In this document: positions 8,290-17,856 of the stretch, one piece after another | Layout of the letters: each line of letters begins with the position of its first letter | How positions within the stretch are numbered: the first letter of the stretch is position 1 | Assembly: GCA_016756695.1 (NCBI GenBank) | Contig: CP066701.1 | Location: 1,056,001 to 1,120,000, forward strand | DNA from: Heyndrickxia sporothermodurans | GTDB lineage: Bacteria > Bacillota > Bacilli > Bacillales > Bacillaceae_C | DNA: 64,000 bases | Direction: 5' to 3' | The notes under the pieces: generated by a model | Told to the model about the DNA's origin: nothing | The model's database searches: none | The model's input: the letters and a program-made list of their open reading frames with translations, nothing else | Made by a program: the position numbers and the translations under genes

Positions 8290-8368
8290 ATTAATTGAAA
8301 AACGCTGATTTAAAGCCGTTTTCATCTTCACTTAGCTCGTTCAAAATGGTATAATATAACTAACTTAT

Positions 8369-9964
8369 GTGGACGAAAAGTGGGTGAATGATGTGGGGAA
8401 CGCTTCTAAGGATGAAAGTCAAAACGAGAAATTAATTCGGCTTCTCGAAGATCAATTGGCTCATTCGAATCAACAAAACAAAGACTTATCGAAACAGATT
8501 GAAGCGTTAACCGATCAAGTACGCCATTTAACTAAACTTTTATATGGATCAAAAACCGAAAAATCGAAATATAACGCACCAGACGGGCAAGGTTCATTAT
8601 TTGATGATGACCCGGCTTTTAGGGAACCTGAGCACACAGAAGAACAAAGCCAACAGACAATTTCTTATACTGTTGTTCGAAAAGTTAAATCGAAAAAGCG
8701 AAATGATTCCTTGCATGATGGTATTGAAGTAGAAGCTATCCACTATCATCCGGAAAATACAATCTGTGACTGTTGCCAAGGGCGAATGATTGAAATTGGC
8801 AGTAAAATCGTACGTGAAGAAGCAGAATTTATTCCTGCCAAAATGATGAAAGTACAGCACATTGAACATGCGTATGAATGTAAAGGCTGCAAAGTTGATT
8901 CATCACAGCCAGCACAAATCAAACGCGGGAAAGCACCACAACCAGCGATTCAGCGTAGCATCGCAAGTCCTAGCGTACTTGCCAAAGTCATCTATGATAA
9001 ATTTGCACAATACTTACCTCTTTATCGTCAGGTAAAGGAGTGGGATCGCTATGGACTGAATACCAATGATAAAAACCTTTCGAATTGGGTAATCCGCGCA
9101 GCACACGATTGGCTATTACCTGTTTACGAACGAATGAAAGAGTTGATGATGGCTAAATCGGTTTTACATATCGATGAAACATACGGACAAATTATCAACC
9201 GATCCGATGGGAAATCTGGCCAAGCCAATGCTTATAATTGGGTGTTTCGTAGCGTGCCAAGCCAAGGGCCAATAATGACTCTCTTTCAAAGCGCGTTATC
9301 TAGAGCTCGATCTGTCCTTGAGAGTTTTATTAAAGGCTTTTCTGGAACGATTGTGTGTGATGGTTATTCTGCTTATGATAAGTTGGAAGGCGTCATTTTC
9401 GCAAATTGTTGGGCTCATGTTCGTCGTTATTGGCTAAAAGCTGATAGCAAAAATGGTAGAATCGGTGTGAAATACTGTGATGATTTATATCGGCTAGAAA
9501 GACAATTTAAACATTTGTCTCCGAGCAAACGAAGAAAAAAACGTCAAAAGTATTCGAAGCCAATTGTGAAGGAATTCCTTCACTGGGTTGAAACCTCACC
9601 ATTTTACGGAAAAAATGCGCTAGCAAAAGCAGCTGAATACACATTGAACAGGGCAAATGGGCTCAAAGCATTCCTGAATGATGGGCGAATTGAAATGGAT
9701 AATAATCCAGCCGAGAACGCCATCCGTCCCAACGTTATAGGTAGAAAAAATTGGCTTTTTAGTGTAAGTGAAGCCGGTGCAAAAGCGAATGCCGTCTGTT
9801 TGAGTATCGCTGAAACTACCAAAAGTAACGGCGTTGATTTCTATGAATATATAAAGAAACTTTTTAGGGATCTACCCAATCTCGGTATCCAACAAAACCC
9901 TGAAATTTTAGATCAATATATGCCCTGGTCGAAAACAATTAAGGAAAAATGCTCAAATAACTGA
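8369..9964 (+). CDS. tnpC: IS66 transposase TnpC
   Basis: A 531-residue transposase. It begins with a coiled-coil leucine zipper (about 18-60), then a zinc-finger region (CDCC...CKGC, about 130-175) and a DDE catalytic core: Asp in LHIDETYG, Asp in IVCDGYSAY and Glu in DNNPAENAIRPN. The C-terminal IS66 domain follows. The start is GTG at 8369. Frame intact; about 95 percent alike by eye to copy 2. Confidence 0.9.
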   Translation: MDEKWVNDVGNASKDESQNEKLIRLLEDQLAHSNQQNKDLSKQIEALTDQVRHLTKLLYGSKTEKSKYNAPDGQGSLFDDDPAFREPEHTEEQSQQTISYTVVRKVKSKKRNDSLHDGIEVEAIHYHPENTICDCCQGRMIEIGSKIVREEAEFIPAKMMKVQHIEHAYECKGCKVDSSQPAQIKRGKAPQPAIQRSIASPSVLAKVIYDKFAQYLPLYRQVKEWDRYGLNTNDKNLSNWVIRAAHDWLLPVYERMKELMMAKSVLHIDETYGQIINRSDGKSGQANAYNWVFRSVPSQGPIMTLFQSALSRARSVLESFIKGFSGTIVCDGYSAYDKLEGVIFANCWAHVRRYWLKADSKNGRIGVKYCDDLYRLERQFKHLSPSKRRKKRQKYSKPIVKEFLHWVETSPFYGKNALAKAAEYTLNRANGLKAFLNDGRIEMDNNPAENAIRPNVIGRKNWLFSVSEAGAKANAVCLSIAETTKSNGVDFYEYIKKLFRDLPNLGIQQNPEILDQYMPWSKTIKEKCSNN

Positions 9965-10083
9965 AACAAGTCGTAAATTCGATTAAAAAAATCAAGATTT
10001 ACGACTATTTGTGATGCGTGCCAGAAGGTACGCTTATTTTTTTATAATTCGGGCTTACTTACAATTAATAGTTAATAATAGAA

Positions 10084-10119
10084 AAACTGCACCTTAAAAT
10101 TAACAATTTGGGTGCAGTT
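10084..10119 (-). terminator. Terminator of the toxin-array region (minus strand)
   Basis: Arms AAACTGCACC and GGTGCAGTT-type pair around a loop of about 17 bases, followed on the minus strand by TTTTTC. It lies beyond the lipoprotein remnant and would end transcription coming from the toxin array before the IS66. Confidence 0.6.
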
Positions 10120-10231
10120 CATTTGAATAGTTCCATTTAAGGTTCTTTATTAATTATTAGTCTTAGTTAGTAGAAAAATGTTTTTTATCACAGACCATAA
10201 AATTCTTAATAAAAACGGTTTAGAATTCTTT

Positions 10232-10500
10232 TTATTTAGATCCAGTTGTCGTTCCAATTAATTCATCACCATTAAAAAAATGTGTAAATTTATCGTCTTA
10301 TCATTCTTTTGTAAATCATATGTCCACTGGTTATCCTTCTTTTCAATTGGTTCACCAAGAGTATCCACAATATCCGACTTTGTCATACCTTCCTTCAGTT
10401 TATCTACCTGATCTTGTTTTACAGTACCTTCTTTATTACCACAAGCAACGATTGCAAATGATAATATAACAATAGAAACTATAGCTAAAACTTTTTTCAT
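10232..10500 (-). pseudogene. Small lipoprotein (SmpA/OmlA-like), frameshifted in a T-run
   Basis: The N-terminus is a lipoprotein signal (MKKVLAIVSIVILSFAIVAC, cleavage before Cys20). The rest, with LKEGMTKSDIVDTLGEP, resembles the small BamE/SmpA-like domain found in Gram-positive lipoproteins. The frame ends early at 10258 after 80 residues, but a one-base change in a run of seven T near 10275-10285 would join a second frame ending in NGDELIGTTTGSK at 10232. This is either a recent frameshift, slippage-controlled expression or a sequencing error. Confidence 0.55.
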
Positions 10501-10633
10501 TTTTTAACCGCCCGTTCAATATATTGAAAAATTCAGCATTATATCTACCACTTTAGTAGTGGATTACTTTTCAGTATTAATATATTCTCTAATAATTTCG
10601 CGCCTGCATACTCTCTTTTCATCAGGAGATTTA

Positions 10634-11125
10634 TTAGTCATGTAACTTATCAAGAAATTCCGTAAATGTTGCCGCAACGTAAAATACATTTTCTCTAGCA
10701 CGTTCTTCAGCCTGGTCTTCTGTTAATCCCTCTTCACGCATCAACATTTCTTTTTCTCCTGCATTTTCATGCTCCCAAAAAACTACTATTGGGTTTTCTT
10801 TATTATTTTTATAATCGAAGCAAATTAAATTTCCAGCTGGATCGTTTGCAATAGGGAAGACCTTTTGCGGAAGGGTAGGTTTGTATATTTCATACTTTTT
10901 AACAATATACTCACTACTTTCCTCATCAAAGCTAAATAAACTACCAAAGCATCGCTCTGCATTGCCTACATTAAATTCCTCAGGAAAAACACTCGCACCT
11001 CCATTCTTTTTTACACAATTAATATAATCTTGAGGTAAATTGAAGCCTAATTGTAATCCAACTTCTTTAATCTTATTTTCTGATACTTCTAAATCAGCAT
11101 ATTCCCACTCTAAATCTTTTCTCAT
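10634..11125 (-). CDS. SUKH (SMI1/KNR4) immunity protein for the WHH nuclease toxin
   Basis: A 163-residue cytoplasmic protein with the SUKH pattern: LGFNLPQDYINCVKKNGGASV near residues 27-50, FGSLFSFDEES near 65, and NDPAGNLICFDY near 102. SUKH proteins protect cells against nuclease toxins secreted by contact-dependent and type VII systems. The ATG overlaps the stop of the WHH toxin (ATGA), so toxin and immunity are translationally coupled. A copy with the same protein sequence stands at 26185-26676. Confidence 0.85.
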   Translation of the reverse strand: MRKDLEWEYADLEVSENKIKEVGLQLGFNLPQDYINCVKKNGGASVFPEEFNVGNAERCFGSLFSFDEESSEYIVKKYEIYKPTLPQKVFPIANDPAGNLICFDYKNNKENPIVVFWEHENAGEKEMLMREEGLTEDQAEERARENVFYVAATFTEFLDKLHD

Positions 11126-12978
11126 CTAATACCCTCTCCCCATAATTTATTTCCACCAAGATGGTTAACCGCCCCATGGATATCTTCTAATACTAACTGC
11201 ATCTTTCCAGGAACCTGATGATGGTGCCAAGTAAACCCCTTTATTCTAGCTCTTCCCTTTTGAATCTGATCAAGCTGTTGTGGAGTAAAAAGCTCTCTTG
11301 GCACTTGACCTTTTTCAATTGCCTCTTTTAAAATTCTTGTACACTCTTTAAACTGACTTGTATCTTTCATAACTTTATATTCTTCATCCAATTTTAACGT
11401 AAATTTTAAATTTTCTCCTTTAAAAATAGGAAAACCTAACACATCATAGTCTACACCTTTCACATGTGTTCCTCCTGCCAACCCTTTATTAATTATATTA
11501 TTTTTAGGTGAAGCATTTAAATAATCGTCTACATACCCAACTACTTCTTTAAATTCTTCTATGCTATCATAACCATATTCCTTAATAGTTGTATCATCTA
11601 CAACTTTCAAAAAATCTTCAACACTATCATAACCTTTAGGAACAATTGACCTATTAATCAAATTTCCATTAATATCATAATCGTTTTTAATTACTTCATC
11701 AATTTCAGATCGGTGAACATTTTTATTACCCGCACCGCCACCATTAATCCCATTCTTCTTAAGCCTAGCCGTAAAATAATTTTCAGCTGCGTGCGAATTC
11801 TCCACAGGCTTCTGGACATTCCCCATATTTCCGAATCCATCCATAGCAAAGTCCATATGTCGTCGGGTTGAGGTGATATTTTTTGTATGTGTGATAGCTG
11901 AATCGATGAATCTTCCTACTTCTATTGTATCGTCAATTAACTTATTTTTCAGCTTATTTGGTACATCTTTTATCGCTGAAGCTGTACTTTTTAATCGGGT
12001 TGTAGACATCTTTCCAGCCGTTTCAACCATATTTCTAATATGGGTCACTCCATCATTAATGCTGCTTTTTATCCCGGTTTTAATGGCGAATTGCCCCATA
12101 TCTCCTACGTGAGCAAGTTTTACTGCACCGCTAAATTTCGTGACACTGCTTACTCCAGGGATAATGTCTAGTGGGCTTAATAGACCACGGAAGACTCGTT
12201 CCCCCGTGCCTAGTTCCCGTCCAGATATCCAATCCTTCCCTGAAACGGCTGAGCTTAATTCAAATGTACCGTACACGGCTCCTAAAGCGATACCTGCAGG
12301 TGGACAGACCAACGATACACCGACAATGACAACAAGGGCAGCAATTTGCCCCCAAAATTCTTTGCTTTCCTGCTGGTTTCTAATCGATTCATATTCAAAG
12401 GCGCGTGTATTTACTGCAGCCAGTTGATACTCTTTTTGAGAAAAATCTTGATCGGGATTTAACTCTTTCCAAGCATCGTATTCGAGCTTGATTTGTTCTG
12501 CATAATAATTATCGCCATTGAATAAATCATCGATACTTACCTCAGTCTTTGGAACTTCAAAAGTCTGTTGTTGTCCGTATCCAGCGTAGGCAACCTTAAC
12601 TTCTGTAGCTCCAATCCGATTCTTTGTTGTATAGTTTGAGATAGTTAAATCTCTCATCGCCTCGACAAATGCATCAATATCTTCATAGAATGGTTGATCA
12701 ATCGTCCGGTCAACGATGTCCCCGACTTTTCCAGTAAATCGATGTAATACTTCAAAGTCTTCGTATAAGTGTTGAAATTTGTCCTTCTGGCTGGTGTGAT
12801 GAAAGGAGATGACCCCATCGCTATCGAGACTTGCAATATCTGATTCTGCATCTTCTAGATTGTCCGTGATGTCTTTGAGATCATCAATCATTCCTTTGCC
12901 CCAGCGCCCTAAACCAATTAAATCGCCAATACCTTCTTTCATCTTTTCCCAATCCGATGGGATATATTTTACGTCCAT
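11122..12978 (-). CDS. T7SS polymorphic toxin with C-terminal WHH nuclease domain
   Basis: A 618-residue toxin. The start is the ATG at 12976-12978 behind AGGAG (protein MDVKYIPSDW), not the longer upstream frame. Residues 1 to about 390 are the scaffold shared with all toxins of this locus: helical N-terminal part, hydrophobic segment (about 215-235) and a PT-TG-like stretch (SGKDWISGRELGTGERVFRG). The C-terminal domain ends with TWHHH at 583-587, MQLV, a further histidine in EDIHGAV and NHLGG: the WHH branch of HNH/EndoVII nucleases. Expected action is DNA cleavage in a rival cell. Its scaffold is nearly identical at base level to that of the toxin at 35260-37020, pointing to recent recombination. 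Confidence 0.8.
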   Translation of the reverse strand: MDVKYIPSDWEKMKEGIGDLIGLGRWGKGMIDDLKDITDNLEDAESDIASLDSDGVISFHHTSQKDKFQHLYEDFEVLHRFTGKVGDIVDRTIDQPFYEDIDAFVEAMRDLTISNYTTKNRIGATEVKVAYAGYGQQQTFEVPKTEVSIDDLFNGDNYYAEQIKLEYDAWKELNPDQDFSQKEYQLAAVNTRAFEYESIRNQQESKEFWGQIAALVVIVGVSLVCPPAGIALGAVYGTFELSSAVSGKDWISGRELGTGERVFRGLLSPLDIIPGVSSVTKFSGAVKLAHVGDMGQFAIKTGIKSSINDGVTHIRNMVETAGKMSTTRLKSTASAIKDVPNKLKNKLIDDTIEVGRFIDSAITHTKNITSTRRHMDFAMDGFGNMGNVQKPVENSHAAENYFTARLKKNGINGGGAGNKNVHRSEIDEVIKNDYDINGNLINRSIVPKGYDSVEDFLKVVDDTTIKEYGYDSIEEFKEVVGYVDDYLNASPKNNIINKGLAGGTHVKGVDYDVLGFPIFKGENLKFTLKLDEEYKVMKDTSQFKECTRILKEAIEKGQVPRELFTPQQLDQIQKGRARIKGFTWHHHQVPGKMQLVLEDIHGAVNHLGGNKLWGEGIR

Positions 12979-13133
12979 GAAAAAACTCCTGTTCATTGTA
13001 AACTGGATTTTCAATCATTTACTAAACTAAGTACAACTTTTTATTCTCGTATTACTTTTCAAAGCCATTACAACTTTTTCAGAATTTTCTCTATTACTAT
13101 TAATAACTTTCCTTTTTCGGGAACGACTAGGTT

Positions 13134-13769
13134 TTAAGAAAGGAAAATATTAATATCATTGTCCGAAAAATCCCCTTGAATATTCTCACTTTGCATTAGT
13201 TTAGTTACTTCATTTTCAAAAAGATAAAGCATATATACTTTTTTAAAAGCAATTAATAAGGCTCTTTGTTTACTTATTGGAATGGTAGATTTAATTATGT
13301 TCCCACTATTGTCAACTAAGGAAACAATAGAATTTGTAGCATCTTCATTTGTTATCATAATTGCTCTATTTTTAATTTTTGATTTACTGGTCACCAATAA
13401 TGAAGAAGGTATACTTAAAATGGACATTGCTTTATATAGTTTATTTTCATCAAAATTGGAACCTCCTATATCTAATTCACTATGCGAGTTCATAAAGGGC
13501 TTTATCTTTGTTGAAAAATAAAATGAAGATAATCTATCTAAAAAGAAGTACTTTGCTCCCTCTGTTTCTTTATCAAATTCCTTTTGTACTTTAAAATACG
13601 GATTATTTTGCCTTTCTACCATAAATAAACCATACTTCCATTTATCCCTGTCCTTCTCTAACTGATAATAGTTTTCGTATAAATCTACTTTCTCTTTAAT
13701 ACAATTATTTTGATAAGATGTTTGCTTTCCAGCAACGTTCAAAAGCCTTGATGCTTGTTGGATATCCAT
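13134..13769 (-). CDS. Unrecognised protein, probable immunity gene of the broken TNT toxin
   Basis: A 211-residue soluble protein without signal peptide or membrane segment. It begins 15 bases after the TNT-type toxin pseudogene and precedes the WHH toxin, exactly where immunity genes sit in this array. I see no known immunity motif; visible features are a charged N-terminal helical part and a Ser/Ile-rich middle part. The frame is intact although the toxin in front of it has several breaks, as expected if it still protects against related strains. Function is inferred from position only. Confidence 0.5.
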   Translation of the reverse strand: MDIQQASRLLNVAGKQTSYQNNCIKEKVDLYENYYQLEKDRDKWKYGLFMVERQNNPYFKVQKEFDKETEGAKYFFLDRLSSFYFSTKIKPFMNSHSELDIGGSNFDENKLYKAMSILSIPSSLLVTSKSKIKNRAIMITNEDATNSIVSLVDNSGNIIKSTIPISKQRALLIAFKKVYMLYLFENEVTKLMQSENIQGDFSDNDINIFLS

Positions 13770-13784
13770 TCATTGTTCACCCCA

Positions 13785-15489
13785 TTATTTTATTTCTCGT
13801 ATATATCCCAATCTTTCTAAGTTTTCAACAGTTGCGTCTACCATTTCCCCAGTTTCAATATCTATTACTTTTATATTACCAGTAAAATATTGAGTACCTC
13901 CTCCGGGTCTATCAAACCAAGGAGCAATTTTCCCTGCTTCAACATCGAACTCTTCTAATATCTCATATTTGTGATATGGGGCATCATCACTATGCAAAGC
14001 AAGAGCTCTTTGCTCATATGGAATTCCCTCTGGAGAAACAAAAGTTCCACCAGGACTGCCATATCTATCAATAATTTTTCCCTTTTCCAATTTTATTTTA
14101 TAAGGTTCCCCTTCAAAACCATTATTTGGTGGCCAATTAATCTCACCAGTTTCCTGATTATAATATTTTGGATTATCATAAACGGGCTTGTATTTTAAAT
14201 ACTTTTCCTCATTAGGTGGATATGTCCAACCTTCCAATTTAGCTCTATCAGCCTCGCTAATCTCAGAAACAACCTTTTCTATCTTAGTACCCCCAACAGA
14301 ACCACTATCAATCCTACTAACAACATCCCCCTTCTCATTCCCAACCACTCTCGCCTCATCAACAGGAATATGAGCATGCCCAATATCGCCCATCCCATCT
14401 GCAGCAAAACCAAGTTTTCGTGAGGGTATGATATTTGTCATTTTGTTGATTCCGGTTCCTACTAGTCTACCAATATCTTTGGCATCTTCTACTACTTTAT
14501 TTTTGATTGCTGTTCCGCCATCTTTTATCGCTGAAGTTGCACTTTTTAGTCGAGTGGCAGACACCATTCCAGCTGTTTCGACCATATTTCCAATATGAGT
14601 AACGCCGTCTTTGATGCTGCTCTTTATTCCCGTTTTAACGGCGAATTGGCCCATATCACCTAAGTGAGCAAGCTTTACTGCACCGCTGAATTTCGTGATA
14701 CTACTTACTCCAGGAATAATATCTAATGGGCTTAATAGTCCACGGAACACTCTTTCTCATGTGCCCAGCTCTCGTCCTAAAATCCAATCCTTCCCCGAAA
14801 CGGCTGAGCTTAACTCGAATGTACCGTAAACGGCTCCTAAAGCGATACCTGCGGGTGGACAGACTAATGATACTCCGACGATAACAACGAGGGCGGCAAT
14901 TTGTCCCCAAAATTCTTTGCTTTCCTGCTGGTTTCGAATCGACTCATATTCAAATGCGTGTGTATTTACTGTAGCCAGTTGAAATTCTTTTTGAGAGAAA
15001 TCCTGATTGGGATTTAGCTCCTTCCAAGCATCGTATTCGAGCTTGACTTGTTCTGCATAAATCGGAACTTCAAAAGTCTGTTGTTGTCCGTATCCATCGT
15101 AAGCGACCTTTACTTCTGTAACTCCAACCCGATTCTTCGTTCTATAGTTTGAGAAAGTTAAATCTCTCATTGCTTCCACAAATGCATCAATATCTTCATA
15201 GAATGGTTGATCGATCGTCCGTTCTACGATATCCCCGGCTTTTCCAGTAAATCGGTGCAGTACTTCAATGTCTTTATACAAATGTTGAAATATATCCTTT
15301 TGACTAGTGTGGTGAAAGGAAATCACGCCGTCGCTGTCAAGGCTTGCAATATCCAATTCCGCATCTTCTAAATTGTTCGTGATATCTTTGAGGTCGTCAA
15401 TATCCCTTTGCCATAGCGGCCTAATCCAATTAAGTCTCCAATACCATCTTTCATCTTTTCCAATGCGATGGGATATACTTTACATCCAT
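13785..15489 (-). pseudogene. TNT-domain toxin (NAD glycohydrolase type), broken
   Basis: All parts of a scaffold toxin can be traced from an ATG at 15487-15489 to 13785, but the reading is broken. Two small deletions near 15400-15475 shift the frame, a stretch of about 15 codons after QQQTFEVP is missing in frame, and an ACG-GGA to ACA-TGA change near 14759 gives a stop. The C-terminal domain has the TNT pattern: INWPPNNGF, IIDRYGSPGGTF, PYEQRAL and IAPWFDRPGGGTQY. TNT enzymes hydrolyse NAD. Intact fragments cover 14757-15356 and 13785-14750; a functional toxin is unlikely. Confidence 0.8.
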
Positions 15490-15688
15490 GAAAAAAATCC
15501 AGTTCGTAGTAAACTGGATCTTCAATCGTTTTTAAAAACTTAAATAGTAAAGCTTTAAATTAAGATATGAGTTTTTTAGTATCTTTTTCATGTGTAACCC
15601 CGATAATATATTTCATTCTATTAATCAGTTATAAAACTGATCCCATATATTTTGAACCAACTTTTCGGTTTTTTTAATTACTAATCTA

Positions 15689-15916
15689 TTAATTTAGTTG
15701 GTCTAGAATCTCTTTATAAAAATATTCACATGCTCTATCCTCTGAATCAAATCTTTTTAATTGTGATTTTACACCACGTTCGCTGTAATATACTTCCCAC
15801 TGACCATTTTCCTCGTTTAAGCACAATGCTTCATTAGGTAATCCACCTTCTAAGCTATATAAATCTTTTGGTACGTTAGAATTAATTAGCAATTGTTTTA
15901 ATTCATTTTTATTCAT
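15689..15916 (-). CDS. Imm59-like immunity protein for the TNT toxin
   Basis: A 75-residue protein with the pattern WEVYYSERG near residues 38-46, then FDSEDRACEYFYKEIL near the end. This pattern (W-x-V-Y, E-R-G, acidic cluster, FxK) recurs in three other small proteins of the window (22023, 25743 and 37380), so they form one immunity family; I place it near Imm59 from memory. It overlaps the toxin stop by 8 bases and so is coupled to the TNT toxin. Confidence 0.65.
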   Translation of the reverse strand: MNKNELKQLLINSNVPKDLYSLEGGLPNEALCLNEENGQWEVYYSERGVKSQLKRFDSEDRACEYFYKEILDQLN

Positions 15917-17678
15917 ACTTTATCACCCTTCTGAGCACACCTTGCTCAATCAAATTTTTTACAGAGTCATTGAGTTCATACTGCATACCTAAACCAGGTT
16001 CATCAAACCATGGGGCAATTTTCCCGGCTTGGACTTCAACTGGTTTAGCTACAACATAAACATTATAAGGTTTCAAATACGTTTCCGGAGCTAATGCACG
16101 CATTTCATATGGTATTCCATACGGTGAAACAAACGTTCCACCTTCATAACCAAATCTATCTATAATTGTACCGGGATTTACTGTAATGACTTCGGGTTTT
16201 CCTAACACGCCACGATCGGGGGGCCAATTAATTTCTCCTTCAGGTGTATAATATTTAGGATTAGATTTTATAGCATCATAATTTTTTTCATGAACAATTG
16301 GTTTTGGATAATTAGCTTCCATACGTTGTTTACGATGTAAAGCCTTCCACTCTTCTTTTGTAATTAATCTTTCACCAGGTTGTGGCCTGTAACCCCTTGT
16401 TTCAAAGCCTGTACTCACCTCATTAAAATTCTTATTACCAACAGACCCACTATCAATCCTACTAACAACATCCCCTTTCTCATTCCCAACCACTCTCGCC
16501 TCATCAACAGGAATATGAGCATGCCCAACGTCGCCCATCCCATCTGCAGCAAAACCAAGTTTTCGTGAGGGTATGATATTTGTCATTTTGTTGATTCCGG
16601 TTCCTACTAGTCTACCAATATCTTTGGCATCTTCTACTACCTTATTTTTGATTGCTGTTCCGCCATTTTTTATCGCAGATGATGCACTTTTGAGTCTTGT
16701 AGCAGACATTTTTCCGGCAGTTTCGACCATATTTCCTATGTGGGCAGCGCCATCTTTGATGCTACTTTTTATCCCCGTTTTAATGGAGAATTTCCCCATA
16801 TCTCCTAAGTGAGCAAGCCTTACGGTACCGCTGAATTTCGTGATACTACTTACACCAGGAATTATATCTAATGGGCTTAATAGTCCTCGGAATACGCGTT
16901 CTCCTGTGCCTAGCTCTCGTCCTGAAATCCAGTCCTTCCCCGAAACGGCTGAGCTTAACTCGAATGTACCATAAACTGCTCCTAAAGCGATACCTGCGGG
17001 AGGACAGACCAATGATACACCGACGATAACAACGAGGGCTGCAATTTGTCCCCAAAATTCTTTGCTTTCCTGCTGGTTTCGAATCGATTCATATTCAAAT
17101 GCGTGTGTATTTACTGCAGCGAGTTGATACTCTTTTTGAGAGAAATCTTGATCGGGATTTAGCTCCTTCCAGGCTTCGAATTCGAGCTTCATTTGTTCAG
17201 CATAGTAATTATCGCCGTTAAATATGTCATCGATACTTACCTCTGCCTTTGGAACTTCGAAGGTTTGTTGCTGTCCGTAGCCCGCATAAGCGACCTTTAC
17301 TTCTGTTGCGCCAATTCGATTTTTTGTTGTGTAATTAGAAGGAGTTAAATCTCTCATCGCCTCGACAAATGCATCGATATCTTCATAGAATGGTTGATCA
17401 ATAGTCCGGTCAACGATATCCCCGACTTTTCCGGTAAAGCGATGCAGTACTTCGAAGTCTTCATATAAGTGTTGAAATTTATCTTTCTGGCTCGTGTGGT
17501 GGAAGGAGATGACCCCGTCGCTGTCAAGGCTTGCAATATCTGATTCAGCATCTTCTAAATTGTCTGTAATATCTTTGAGGTCATCGATCATTCCTTTGCC
17601 CCAGCGACCTAATCCGATTAAATCGCCAATACCGTCTTTCATTTTTTCCCAGTCCGAGGGGATATATTTTACGTCCAT
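15909..17678 (-). CDS. T7SS polymorphic toxin with C-terminal TNT domain
   Basis: A 589-residue toxin from the ATG at 17676-17678 (behind AGGAG). Residues 1-390 are the common scaffold with PT-TG-like segment. The C-terminal TNT domain (about 440-589) shows INWPPDRGVLG, IIDRFGYEGGTFVS, PYEMRAL and GKIAPWFDEPGLGMQYE, matching the tuberculosis necrotizing toxin fold, which destroys NAD. The frame is complete, so this is the intact TNT member. An intact Imm59-like gene overlaps its 3' end. Upstream, its promoter region is separated from the preceding immunity gene by a nested IS1182/IS66 insertion. Confidence 0.82.
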   Translation of the reverse strand: MDVKYIPSDWEKMKDGIGDLIGLGRWGKGMIDDLKDITDNLEDAESDIASLDSDGVISFHHTSQKDKFQHLYEDFEVLHRFTGKVGDIVDRTIDQPFYEDIDAFVEAMRDLTPSNYTTKNRIGATEVKVAYAGYGQQQTFEVPKAEVSIDDIFNGDNYYAEQMKLEFEAWKELNPDQDFSQKEYQLAAVNTHAFEYESIRNQQESKEFWGQIAALVVIVGVSLVCPPAGIALGAVYGTFELSSAVSGKDWISGRELGTGERVFRGLLSPLDIIPGVSSITKFSGTVRLAHLGDMGKFSIKTGIKSSIKDGAAHIGNMVETAGKMSATRLKSASSAIKNGGTAIKNKVVEDAKDIGRLVGTGINKMTNIIPSRKLGFAADGMGDVGHAHIPVDEARVVGNEKGDVVSRIDSGSVGNKNFNEVSTGFETRGYRPQPGERLITKEEWKALHRKQRMEANYPKPIVHEKNYDAIKSNPKYYTPEGEINWPPDRGVLGKPEVITVNPGTIIDRFGYEGGTFVSPYGIPYEMRALAPETYLKPYNVYVVAKPVEVQAGKIAPWFDEPGLGMQYELNDSVKNLIEQGVLRRVIKYE

Positions 17679-17856
17679 GAAAAAACTCCTGTTCATATAA
17701 ACTGGACTTCCGATATTTTATATAACGTTTTTGTTCTTATTTCTTCATTTATCCTTAATTCATTTCTTTTTTATAATTTGAGTCAATTTCATAATTGCTC
17801 TTTTTAAAAATACAGAATCCTACAGAATTTCTAAAATATATTTTTAAAAACAGAAA

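Larger units (their letters stand above)
7661..10058 (+). mobile_element. IS66-family element, copy 1
   Basis: The ends are inverted: GTAAGCCCCC at 7661 and GGGCTTAC ending at 10058. The element carries three genes in the IS66 order (tnpA, tnpB, tnpC). The flanking 8-mers (CATATTTC and TTACAATT) are not alike, so there is no target duplication; one side was probably rearranged after insertion. It is closely similar to copy 2 (19250-21664). Confidence 0.85.

Noticed and set aside
7653..10066. Target duplication of IS66 copy 1
   Set aside because: The flanking 8-mers CATATTTC and TTACAATT do not match, unlike copies 2 and 3.
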